Assembly (NCBI GenBank): GCA_039714395.1
Contig: JBDLJH010000006.1
Span: forward strand, 1 to 64,000
Length of the DNA: 64,000 nucleotides
Reading direction: 5' to 3'
Source: JAPHSX01 sp039714395
GTDB lineage: Bacteria > Pseudomonadota > Gammaproteobacteria > Thiohalomonadales > Thiohalomonadaceae
The position numbers and the translations under genes were made by a program. The notes beneath the pieces were generated by a model. It was not told the DNA's origin. It did no database searches and worked only from the letters and a program-made list of their open reading frames with translations. Numbering within the stretch: position 1 is the first letter of the stretch; each line of letters starts with the position of its first letter. This document shows, piece after piece, positions 1 through 6,708 of the stretch.

Positions 1-48
1 GACGGTGATCGACTGGAAGAGGAAAACAACCGGTTTATATAGCTTCAT
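1..48 (-). CDS. Start of a DegS/AlgW-like periplasmic serine protease (partial)
   Basis: The first 16 codons of a minus-strand gene run off the left edge of the window. The ATG is at 46-48, and an AAGGGAT ribosome binding site lies just upstream. The visible residues begin MKLYKPVVFLFQ and continue hydrophobically, as expected for the N-terminal membrane anchor of an HtrA-family (DegS/AlgW) protease. From general knowledge, such a gene often lies divergent from a Nif3-like gene in gammaproteobacteria, which matches the neighbour here. No catalytic domain is in view, so the family call rests on the anchor-like start and the neighbourhood only. Confidence 0.5.
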   Translation of the reverse strand, partial: MKLYKPVVFLFQSITV

Positions 49-271
49 ATCCCTTATACTCTATCTCAAATTCAGTTTGGCAATCTTACCCCATGGAGTA
101 TTAGGAGTCTGTCGGATTTGGATTAACCTACTGCGCAGATAGGAGAGCGGCCCAAATTTCCTCGATTCTTCGTTGCGTAGAACAACTATGCGCCTCAAAA
201 TCGTGAAAATTTGTTCTCGCTCTCCTATTATGCTCGCTACGATTCCCCAAACCCGACAGGCTCCTTATCGC

Positions 272-1030
272 ATGACCACCTTGCAACAGATAATCGATTA
301 CTGTGACACCCTTCTCAACGTGGCTGACTATCAGGACTACGCTCCCAATGGCCTGCAGGTGGAGGGGGGGGGAGAGGTTCGCCGCATCGTTAGCGGGGTG
401 ACCGCCTCACAGGCGCTGATTGATGCGGCCATCGAGCTTAAGGCCGATCTGCTGCTGGTGCACCACGGCTATTTCTGGAAGGGGGAGTCTCCCGCTATCG
501 TCGGTATGAAGCAGCGTCGTATTAAGGCGCTGCTGGATCACGATATTTCGTTGCTGGCTTACCACTTGCCTCTGGATGGTCATGCTGAGCTGGGCAATAA
601 CGCACAGTTGGCCAGGGTGTTGGGGCTGGCCGATGAGGGGCGTTTCGGCCACGGCCCCGATGGGGGCATTGCCATGTATGGGACCTTGAGTGAGGAGATG
701 TCTTCCCAGGCGTTGGCACGGCTACTGAGTGAGCAATTGGGCCGTGAGCCGTTGCTCGTTGAGGGGGGAGAACACCCTATACGCCGCGTTGGCTGGTGCA
801 GTGGTGGGGCGCAGGGTTATATCGAGCAGGCAGCGGCCCTGGGACTGGATGCCTATATTAGTGGTGAGATATCAGAGCCCACCGTTCATACCGCCCGCGA
901 ACTGGGTATCCATTATTTTTCCGCAGGGCATCATGCCACCGAGCGTTACGGTGTACAGGCATTGGCGGATCATTTAGCCGACCATTTTACTGTGGAAAAT
1001 CACTTCGTGGATATCCCGAATCCGGTCTGA
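272..1030 (+). CDS. ybgI: Nif3-like dinuclear metal centre protein
   Basis: The product is a 252-residue Nif3/YbgI-family protein. Members form toroidal hexamers with a two-metal site; a GTP cyclohydrolase I type 2 label is often attached, but the physiological role is unsettled. Metal-ligand motifs are visible: HHGYFW (His64, His65), YHLPLDGH, and GHHATERYG near the C-terminus (His220, His221, Glu224). The open frame extends upstream to 173, but the family-like sequence begins at MTTLQQIIDYCD, so I place the start at 272; the ribosome binding site there is weak. It is divergent from the protease start at the window edge. A 186-base gap separates it from petA. Confidence 0.88.
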   Translation: MTTLQQIIDYCDTLLNVADYQDYAPNGLQVEGGGEVRRIVSGVTASQALIDAAIELKADLLLVHHGYFWKGESPAIVGMKQRRIKALLDHDISLLAYHLPLDGHAELGNNAQLARVLGLADEGRFGHGPDGGIAMYGTLSEEMSSQALARLLSEQLGREPLLVEGGEHPIRRVGWCSGGAQGYIEQAAALGLDAYISGEISEPTVHTARELGIHYFSAGHHATERYGVQALADHLADHFTVENHFVDIPNPV

Positions 1031-1154
1031 TTTGCGGGGCGATCAACTTGACCTGAATGCATGATTTGTAAGACAATTGCCGGCTAATATTTTAGGGGAT
1101 AAGTGTTTCCTAATTTACTGAATTTCCGCGTTATCCCTTATCCGGGGTAGCGCA

Positions 1155-1170
1155 GGGCTAGAAATAGCCC
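1155..1170 (+). promoter_or_regulatory. GAAA-tetraloop hairpin in the petABC leader
   Basis: GGGCTA (1155-1160), GAAA (1161-1164) and TAGCCC (1165-1170) form a perfect 6-bp stem capped by a GNRA-type tetraloop, 47 bases before the petA start. A T8 run follows at about 1182, but nine bases separate it from the stem, so a classical terminator for the upstream gene is unlikely. A second dyad (GGGATAA near 1097 and TTATCCC near 1132) lies upstream. An mRNA-stability role is possible but unproven. Confidence 0.35.
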
Positions 1171-1216
1171 CCCGAAAATGTTTTTTTTCAAGTCTTTAAA
1201 TGTTGGGAGAGACTTA

Positions 1217-1816
1217 ATGAGCACAGAAGGCGTAGATAAGGGTCGACGTCGCTTCCTGACCGCAGCCACCAGTGTGGTGGGTGCGGCAGGTGCAGCGGCG
1301 GTTGCCGTCCCGTTCGTATTATCCATGCAGCCCAGTGAGCGTGCCAAGGCCGCTGGTGCACCGGTGGAAGCGGACATGAGCAAGCTGGAGCCGGGTCAGA
1401 TGGTGACCTATAAGTGGCGCGGCAAGCCGGTATGGATCGTTCGTCGTACCGAGCAGAACCTGGCGGACCTGTCATCACTTGAGAGTGTCCTGCTGGATCC
1501 GAACTCGGATAACACCGGACAGCAGCCCGAGTGGGCCAAGAACGCCACTCGTGCGCAGAAGGATGAGTACCTGGTACTGGTCGGTATCTGTACCCACCTC
1601 GGTTGCTCGCCGACCTACCGCCCCGACATTGCCCCGGCTGACCTCGGTGCCGACTGGAAAGGCGGCTTCTTCTGCCCCTGCCACGGTTCCAAATTCGACC
1701 TCGCCGGTCGCGTCTACGCCGGTGTCCCTGCGCCGAGCAACCTGGTTGTTCCGCCCTACAGGTACCTGACCGACAGCACCATCCTAATCGGTGATGACGA
1801 AGGAGTGACCGCCTGA
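1217..1816 (+). CDS. petA: Ubiquinol-cytochrome c reductase, Rieske iron-sulfur subunit
   Basis: This is the Rieske 2Fe-2S subunit of the cytochrome bc1 complex (199 residues). It passes electrons from ubiquinol to cytochrome c1. Cluster ligands are in the two canonical boxes: CTHLGC (Cys125, His127) and CPCHGS (Cys153, His156), with Cys130 and Cys155 forming the usual disulfide. The N-terminus has a twin-arginine motif (GRRRFL) followed by an Ala/Val-rich membrane anchor, consistent with Tat export. I chose the ATG at 1217 because GGGAGA precedes it and the family starts there; the frame is open to 1178. It is the first gene of petABC, and its stop overlaps the petB start by one base (TGATG). 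Confidence 0.97.
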   Translation: MSTEGVDKGRRRFLTAATSVVGAAGAAAVAVPFVLSMQPSERAKAAGAPVEADMSKLEPGQMVTYKWRGKPVWIVRRTEQNLADLSSLESVLLDPNSDNTGQQPEWAKNATRAQKDEYLVLVGICTHLGCSPTYRPDIAPADLGADWKGGFFCPCHGSKFDLAGRVYAGVPAPSNLVVPPYRYLTDSTILIGDDEGVTA

Positions 1817-3051
1817 TGAACAACATGCTAATGCAACTTCTGGGCTGGGTGGATGCTCGCTTCCCCCTGACCAAGATGTGGAAAGAGCACCTTTCCGAAT
1901 ACTACGCACCGAAGAACTTCAACTTCTGGTACTTCTTCGGTTCCCTGGCGATGCTGGTGCTGGCCATTCAGATCGTATCTGGAATTTTCCTCACCATGAG
2001 CTACAAGCCTGACGGCGAACTGGCCTTTGGTTCGGTCGAGTACATCATGCGTGATGTCGACTGGGGCTGGCTGCTTCGTTATATGCACTCTACCGGGGCC
2101 TCTGCATTCTTTGCCGTGGTCTACCTGCATATGTTCCGTGGCCTGATGTACGGTTCCTACAAGGCACCGCGCGAGCTGATCTGGATCTTCGGCTGCATGA
2201 TCTACCTGGCGCTGATGGCCGAGGCCTTCCTTGGTTACCTGCTGCCATGGGGTCAGATGTCTTACTGGGGTGCCCAGGTTATCGTTAACCTGTTTGCTGC
2301 CGTACCGTTTGTGGGTGAGGAGCTGTCAATCTGGATTCGTGGTGACTACGTTATCTCCGATGTGACCCTGAATCGTTTCTTCGCCTTCCACGTTATCGCC
2401 GTGCCGCTGGTTCTCATCGGTCTGGTTGTGGCACACATCCTCGCCCTGCACGAGGTTGGCTCTAACAACCCCGATGGTGTTGAGATCAAGAAGAACAAGG
2501 GCCCGGATGGCAAGCCGCTGGACGGCATCCCCTTCCACCCTTACTACACGGTGAAGGATATCGTGGGTGTGGTCGGTTTCCTTATTATCTTCTGCGCGAT
2601 TCTGTTCTTCGCCCCGGAGATGGGTGGCTACTTCATTGAGCCCCCCAACTTTGAGCCGGCTAACTCACTGAAGACCCCTGAGCACATTGCCCCGGTCTGG
2701 TACTTCACCCCGTTCTACGCCATGTTGCGTGCGGTACCGTCAATTGCCGGTTCTGCCTTCCCTGGTGTAGTGGTGATGGGTGCTGCGACCATGATTCTGT
2801 TCTTCCTGCCGTGGCTTGATCGTAGCCCGGTGAAGTCTATCCGTTATCGTGGTCCCTGCTTTAAGATTCTGCTGGGCCTGTTCGTTCTTGACTTCATTTT
2901 GCTGGGATGGCTCGGTATGAAGCCGTCTACCGACTTGCTGACCTTGATCGCGCAGATTGGCACAGCCTACTACTTCGTATTCTTCTTCGCTTTGGCCATC
3001 ATTCCGAAGTTTGAGAAGACCAAGCCGGTACCGGAGAGGGTTACAGGATGA
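1816..3051 (+). CDS. petB: Cytochrome b subunit of bc1 complex
   Basis: The product is a 411-residue cytochrome b with eight predicted membrane helices. It carries the two b hemes and the quinol-oxidising and quinone-reducing sites. Paired histidines fall in RYMHSTG / YLHMFRG and FAFHVIAV / LALHEVG, the expected heme ligands of helices B and D. The Qo-site loop reads PVWY (in HIAPVWYFTPFY), where mitochondrial and alphaproteobacterial proteins have PEWY; this variant is common in gammaproteobacteria. Full length, with no C-terminal fusion to cytochrome c1. It shares one base with petA and four with petC (ATGA), so the three genes should be translationally coupled. Confidence 0.98.
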   Translation: MNNMLMQLLGWVDARFPLTKMWKEHLSEYYAPKNFNFWYFFGSLAMLVLAIQIVSGIFLTMSYKPDGELAFGSVEYIMRDVDWGWLLRYMHSTGASAFFAVVYLHMFRGLMYGSYKAPRELIWIFGCMIYLALMAEAFLGYLLPWGQMSYWGAQVIVNLFAAVPFVGEELSIWIRGDYVISDVTLNRFFAFHVIAVPLVLIGLVVAHILALHEVGSNNPDGVEIKKNKGPDGKPLDGIPFHPYYTVKDIVGVVGFLIIFCAILFFAPEMGGYFIEPPNFEPANSLKTPEHIAPVWYFTPFYAMLRAVPSIAGSAFPGVVVMGAATMILFFLPWLDRSPVKSIRYRGPCFKILLGLFVLDFILLGWLGMKPSTDLLTLIAQIGTAYYFVFFFALAIIPKFEKTKPVPERVTG

Positions 3052-3785
3052 AAAAACTAATCGTTGCATTTGTACTTGCCGCCCTGCCTGTACTGGGCAT
3101 GGCTGCCGGTGGCGGTGTCCACCTGGAGAAGGCCAACATCGACCTGCATGACAATGCGTCATTGCAGCGTGGAGCCCGGATCTTCGTTAACTACTGCCTG
3201 AGCTGCCACTCGGCCGCTTACCAGCGTTACAACCGCATGGGTAAGGACATCGGCCTGAGTGATGAGCAGGTAAAGGGCATGATGCTGGCCGGTGAGAAGG
3301 TCGGTGAAACCATGACCATCGCCATGCCGACGGGTGATGCAAAGAAGTGGTTCGGTAATCCTCCGCCCGACTTGAGCGTGATTGCTCGTGCCCGTGGTGT
3401 TGACTGGCTCTACACCTACTTCAAAACCTTCTATATCGATGAGAGCCGTCCCTTCGGCGTTAACAACGCCGTGTTCGCCGATGTCGGTATGCCCCACGCA
3501 CTGTGGGAGCTGGAGGGTATGAAGAAGGCGGTGATGAAGACCGAGACCGACCATGACGGTAACGAGCACACCGTGATCGCCGGTTATGAGATGGTAACGC
3601 CGGGTAGCATGGATGAGAAAGAATATGATCAGGCCGCACGCGACCTGACCAACTTCCTCGCCTACACCGGTGAGCCGATCCAGCTGAAGCGTCAGCAGCT
3701 CGGTGTGTATGTACTGATCTTCCTCTTCTTCTTCTTTATCGTGGCCTACATGCTGAAGAAAGAGTACTGGAAAGACATACACTAA
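3048..3785 (+). CDS. petC: Cytochrome c1 of bc1 complex
   Basis: This 245-residue cytochrome c1 accepts electrons from the Rieske centre and passes them to soluble or membrane c-type cytochromes. A Sec signal peptide spans roughly residues 1-20, ending near GMAAGG. The covalent heme site CLSCHS places Cys50, Cys53 and His54, and the axial Met is probably in the AMPTGDAKKW or later Met-containing segments. A single C-terminal helix (YVLIFLFFFFIVAYML) followed by positive residues anchors it in the membrane. It overlaps petB by ATGA. It ends the operon and is followed by a probable promoter and a strong terminator before sspA. Confidence 0.97.
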   Translation: MKKLIVAFVLAALPVLGMAAGGGVHLEKANIDLHDNASLQRGARIFVNYCLSCHSAAYQRYNRMGKDIGLSDEQVKGMMLAGEKVGETMTIAMPTGDAKKWFGNPPPDLSVIARARGVDWLYTYFKTFYIDESRPFGVNNAVFADVGMPHALWELEGMKKAVMKTETDHDGNEHTVIAGYEMVTPGSMDEKEYDQAARDLTNFLAYTGEPIQLKRQQLGVYVLIFLFFFFIVAYMLKKEYWKDIH

Positions 3786-3804
3786 TCATGGTCGCGGGTG
3801 GTTG

Positions 3805-3813
3805 TGCTAGAAT
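3805..3813 (+). promoter_or_regulatory. Candidate extended -10 promoter downstream of petC
   Basis: TGCTAGAAT reads as an extended -10 element (TGn plus TAGAAT) 20 bases after the petC stop. No good -35 is seen, which is usual for extended -10 promoters. A transcript starting near 3820 would either be a short RNA ending at the terminator at 3880-3905 or run through it into sspA. Confidence 0.4.
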
Positions 3814-3879
3814 GGGCGACCGCTCTGCGGCGGTAAGGTAAAGGTAAGATAAAAACGCCGCTGCAACATGATTTATAAA

Positions 3880-3906
3880 GAGGGGGCTGCAATGCCCCCT
3901 TTTTGT
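3880..3906 (+). terminator. Rho-independent terminator between petC and sspA
   Basis: AGGGGGC (3881-3887) pairs with GCCCCCT (3894-3900) around a six-base loop, followed by TTTTTGTTTTT. It is the strongest intrinsic terminator in this interval. It lies only about 30 bases before sspA, so it ends petABC, or any short RNA from the 3805 promoter, or acts as a leaky attenuator for sspAB. Confidence 0.8.
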
Positions 3907-3934
3907 TTTTGGAAAGATTTTTAGGAGAGCTTAT

Positions 3935-4558
3935 ATGGGTGCCGTCGCTAACCGACGCTCAGTAATGACGCTGTTTTCTGGTGATACCGATGTCTATAGC
4001 CATCGTGCTCGCCTGGTGCTGGCTGAGAAGGGAATAAATGTCGATATCGTTCCTGTCGAGGCAGGGAATCTGCCCGAGGATCTGATTGATCTGAACCCCT
4101 ACGGGTCGGTACCGACCCTGGTCGATCGCGAGCTGGTACTCTACAGCTCACAGGTAATTATGGAGTATCTGGACGAGCGTTTCCCGCATCCTCCGCTGAT
4201 GCCGGTGGACCCGGTCTCACGTGCCAACAATCGCCTGATGGTCTATCGTATTGAGCTGGATCTCTACAATCCGCTCGACATTATCCTTAATGGTAGTGAC
4301 AAGGCCGCCACCAAGGCACGCAAGGTTATTCGTGATAATCTCACCGCCGTTAGTCCGGTATTCGAGCATAAACCGTTCTTTATGAGTGACGACTACTCGC
4401 TGGTTGACTGCTACCTCGCTCCGCTGTTGTGGCGTCTGCCTAAACTCAGCATCACCCTGCCCAAGGACGCCTCACCGCTGCTTGAGTATGCTGAGCGGAT
4501 CTTTGCCCGTGAATCCTTTCAGGAGAGTCTCACCGAACTGGAAAGGGAGATGCGCTAG
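3935..4558 (+). CDS. sspA: Stringent starvation protein A
   Basis: SspA (207 residues) has a glutathione-S-transferase fold but no transferase activity. In E. coli it binds RNA polymerase and alters transcription in stationary phase and stress. The N-terminus (RRSVMTLFSGDTDVYSHRAR) and the thioredoxin-like domain with GSVPTLVD match the family closely. A PHP-containing segment (RFPHPPLMPV) corresponds to the surface pocket known to matter in E. coli. The ATG at 3935 has an AGGAGAG site about six bases upstream. It is followed 42 bases later by sspB in the conserved sspAB order. Confidence 0.96.
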   Translation: MGAVANRRSVMTLFSGDTDVYSHRARLVLAEKGINVDIVPVEAGNLPEDLIDLNPYGSVPTLVDRELVLYSSQVIMEYLDERFPHPPLMPVDPVSRANNRLMVYRIELDLYNPLDIILNGSDKAATKARKVIRDNLTAVSPVFEHKPFFMSDDYSLVDCYLAPLLWRLPKLSITLPKDASPLLEYAERIFARESFQESLTELEREMR

Positions 4559-4600
4559 AGGCGCACTGCTATTCATTCACAGCGAGATTGAAACAAGACC

Positions 4601-4984
4601 ATGACCCCCAGTCGCCCCTACCTCATTCGCTCCCTCTATGAGTGGATACTCGATAACGGTATGACCCCCTACGTACTCGTCGATGTGGCGGATGAGGAGG
4701 TGGTGGTACCGCAGCAGTATGTAGAGAACGGGCGTATTGTGCTTAATATCAATCCAGGGGCCGTGCAGAATCTACAACTAGGCAATGAGCTGCTTGAACT
4801 CGATGCCCGCTTCAGCGGGCAGCCGATGCATGTCTCGGTGCCAGTGATGTCGGTGATGGCCATCTATGCCCGTGAGAATGGGAAGGGGATGGTGTTTACC
4901 GAGGAAGATGGTGGGGGGGATGAGCCGCCACCGGAGAAGGAAGAGGATAAGCCTAAGCGGCCAGCGCTTAGGGTGGTGAAGTAA
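4601..4984 (+). CDS. sspB: ClpXP specificity-enhancing factor SspB
   Basis: SspB (127 residues) is the adaptor that delivers ssrA-tagged, ribosome-rescued proteins to ClpXP. The N-terminal substrate-binding and dimer domain begins with SRPYLIRSLYEWILDNG and ends around residue 105. An acidic, proline-rich flexible linker follows. The extreme C-terminus, RPALRVVK, is the conserved peptide that docks on the ClpX zinc-binding domain, so the adaptor looks fully functional. It lies directly after sspA and before an intrinsic terminator. Confidence 0.96.
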   Translation: MTPSRPYLIRSLYEWILDNGMTPYVLVDVADEEVVVPQQYVENGRIVLNINPGAVQNLQLGNELLELDARFSGQPMHVSVPVMSVMAIYARENGKGMVFTEEDGGGDEPPPEKEEDKPKRPALRVVK

Positions 4985-4989
4985 TCGGA

Positions 4990-5017
4990 AAGGGCCTCTT
5001 TATGAGGCCCTTTTTTA
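4990..5017 (+). terminator. Rho-independent terminator after sspB
   Basis: AGGGCCTC (4991-4998) pairs perfectly with GAGGCCCT (5004-5011) around a TTTAT loop, and T6 follows. It sits six bases after the sspB stop. Confidence 0.9.
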
Positions 5018-5020
5018 TTG

Positions 5021-5418
5021 GATGTGGGTTTGTGTCGCTGGCGCGACGGTTTGATCTAATGCGGGGGGCTGCCCCGCCGCAGCTCACTTTTTATGAAGTC
5101 CGTCCATGGACTTCACCCTACGGGCCAGCTAAAGCTGTTCCAATTTGCTCCCGGCAAATTGGGTCTTGCGCGGCCAAGAGAAAGTAAGCAAAGAGGCCGC
5201 TCTGTACGAGTCAAGGACATAGGTTACACTTTTACCGTCCAGTAAGGCGTTTTACCTCCCTTCGGGCAGCTAAAGCTGTGCGATTCGGCTATCGTACCGA
5301 ATCGTCGGCGATGTAGAAGGGCAGGGGTAAACAATCGCTAGCCTGACATTTCAATCGAGTCTGTCTTTTGGTTTCTTTTGGTTTACAGCTTCACGAAGCA
5401 TCATATTTAAATGTTGAA
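5021..5418. repeat. Non-coding stretch packed with perfect hairpins (repeat-like element)
   Basis: This gap of about 400 bases has no credible gene but contains many inverted repeats: GCGGGG/CCCCGC (5061-5077), GAAGTCC/GGACTTC (5095-5114), CCAATTTGC/GCAAATTGG (5140-5162), GCGGCC/GGCCGC (5170-5200) and CGATTCGG/CCGAATCG (5281-5304). The dyad CAGCTAAAGCTG occurs twice (5126-5137 and 5268-5279). Each copy is preceded by a CCCT(A/T)CGGG-like tract and followed by a hairpin whose stem sequence differs between copies. AAGAGAAAGTAAGCAAAGAG and the CTTTTGGTTTCTTTTGGTTT tract resemble motifs in dispersed proteobacterial repeats, as I recall them. A short open frame at 5002-5187 is judged spurious. Confidence 0.6.
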
Positions 5419-6030
5419 TTAGAAAGCGTAGCTCATACCGAGTGAAACTATGTTTACAGTAGTGTCTCCACCCTCGAACCCATAAGTATCGTAGTCAAGA
5501 TGGGCAGCCAACTCCTCATTTATTGCAAAGCTAGCGCCGATACCTACTGTTATATCAGTACCTGAGTTGTTGTCAGTTGAAGAACCAGTAGGAGCAGTCA
5601 AGGTATTATCGACACTGTATGATGCTAAGCTAGCTTTTCCATAAACACTAAATTTATTGTTGAGTTGTGCAGTGTACTTCGCACCAAGTGTGATCACAGA
5701 ACCATCCAGTTCAAAGCGGACTCCATCGACGAGCGTGATATAGGTGATACCTTCATAATTGAATGTATCACCACTATTCAAGCTCAGAGTGGTGACTACC
5801 CCTAAATTTATGTAAGACCCTTCAACAGACCAATTATTCCCGAAGTTGTATCCTCCGTAGACCTTGTAAGGATTACCATCTTCCTCAAGGGAACCGGTTC
5901 CAGTGACTCCAGATACACCAGAATCCATAGTGGATTGTCCTAGCGAAATGCCGATATAGCCTCCTGGTTCTGCCGCATAGCAGGCTGTTGACAAACCTAA
6001 TGCTGCAAATGCAATTAGTGACTTTTTCAT
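5419..6030 (-). CDS. Outer-membrane beta-barrel (porin-like / opacity family) protein
   Basis: A 203-residue secreted protein with a clear Sec signal peptide (MKKSLIAFAALGLSTACYAA, cut after AYAA-like residues). The mature part alternates polar and aromatic strands (YIGISLG, YKVYGGYNF, WSVEGSYI, ITLGAKYTAQL, FSVYGKASLA, ITVGIGASFAI) and ends in MSYAF, a terminal aromatic residue as required for BAM-dependent insertion. This fits an eight-stranded OMP_b-brl/OmpW-OmpA-like barrel. AAGGAGA lies eight bases before the ATG. The gene is visibly richer in A+T than the surrounding housekeeping genes, and Ser/Thr/Asn-rich loops suggest a horizontally acquired or fast-evolving surface protein. Substrate unknown. 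Confidence 0.8.
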   Translation of the reverse strand: MKKSLIAFAALGLSTACYAAEPGGYIGISLGQSTMDSGVSGVTGTGSLEEDGNPYKVYGGYNFGNNWSVEGSYINLGVVTTLSLNSGDTFNYEGITYITLVDGVRFELDGSVITLGAKYTAQLNNKFSVYGKASLASYSVDNTLTAPTGSSTDNNSGTDITVGIGASFAINEELAAHLDYDTYGFEGGDTTVNIVSLGMSYAF

Positions 6031-6219
6031 AACAATCTCCTTATTTATTACGTACGCTTAATGATGATGAAATTTTGAGGGTATTAATTAAAGAAACGAT
6101 TAAGTCATAGAATGGCGTTCAGATCGGCACAGAAGTGGAGTTGTTAGCAACCTAGCTGGTTACAGAATGAACATCCATTAGGTATCAGTATCCAGAGACA
6201 AATAAAAGTTGTCAATAAG

Positions 6220-6576
6220 TTATGTTTGTTGCGAAAAAGAGGACGGAGGGATTAGATTAGCATAGCGTAATCGTACGCATGTGAAGGCATCACACATCTT
6301 TCCTTCCAGGGCATTCGTATACAACTCAAAATCCCCGCTACTGTGAAGACAAGCAATCACCCTCTCAAACATCTTTTCAAACTCGCGCATAATCCCAAGC
6401 GCTATCCCTGCAGCCTCAGTCTTGGGATACTCATATGGCCCCGTTGAGATCGCAGGAAAGGCAATACTTTTAACTCCATGCTCCAATGCCACTTCAAAAC
6501 TCCGCTGATAGCAGGAGGCAAGAAGCGCAGCTTCATCATGTTCACCCCCATTCCACACAATTAAGTTCAGGGCCAT
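6220..6576 (-). pseudogene. N-terminally truncated macro-domain protein (degenerate paralogue)
   Basis: The 118-residue product matches only the C-terminal half of the macro-domain protein encoded at 8481-8975, from the VW(N/H)GG segment onward (for example LLASCY-RSFEVALE, VKSIAFPAISTG, MREFE--FERV-AC). The ADP-ribose-binding N-terminal half (the NAANN and GGGGVDGAIH segments) is missing, and an in-frame stop lies just upstream of the ATG, so it is not merely a mis-called start. The diphosphate loop reads STGPYEYP instead of STGVYGYP. An unrelated C-terminal tail of about 25 residues follows. ADP-ribose binding is therefore unlikely. It appears to be the remnant of a duplication flanking the lipoprotein gene. 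Confidence 0.75.
6446..6475. repeat. 30-base direct repeat, copy 1 (partner 8632-8661)
   Basis: Thirty identical bases starting GAGATCGCAGG occur here and at 8632-8661 in the same orientation, inside the truncated and full macro-domain genes. They are the best-conserved core of a longer similar segment. They bracket the lipoprotein gene at a spacing of 2,186 bases. Confidence 0.85.
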
Positions 6577-6672
6577 TTTCTCTCAATTAAATGCCGATGA
6601 AGGTGGTTGGATAGGGATCTTAATAGAGTCCCCTTTTTGGGCTTTTGGTTCGATTCATGTGTTTCAGCCGGC

Positions 6673-6700
6673 GAAAAAAAAGGGCCCGTTGCGGGCCCTC
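6673..6700 (-). terminator. Rho-independent terminator of the OmpA-type lipoprotein gene
   Basis: Read on the minus strand, AGGGCCCG and CGGGCCCT pair around a three-base loop (plus coordinates 6681-6699), followed by T8. It begins nine bases after the stop of the gene at 6709. Confidence 0.9.
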
Positions 6701-6708
6701 TGCTGTGC

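Noticed and set aside
173..271. Upstream extension of the Nif3-like gene to 173
   Set aside because: The added residues do not resemble the family, and homologues begin near the ATG at 272.
1188..1874. 228-codon minus-strand frame opposite petA
   Set aside because: Arg/Ser-rich composition typical of antisense frames; it covers a certain Rieske gene.
5002..5187. 61-codon plus-strand frame after sspB
   Set aside because: It runs through the sspB terminator and several perfect hairpins of a non-coding repeat, with no ribosome binding site.
5388..5399. GCTTCACGAAGC as a terminator for the porin-like gene
   Set aside because: It is a five-base stem with a two-base loop and no U-run on the relevant strand.
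6220..6576. A functional stand-alone macro-domain protein
   Set aside because: The N-terminal ADP-ribose-binding half is absent and an in-frame stop precedes the ATG.
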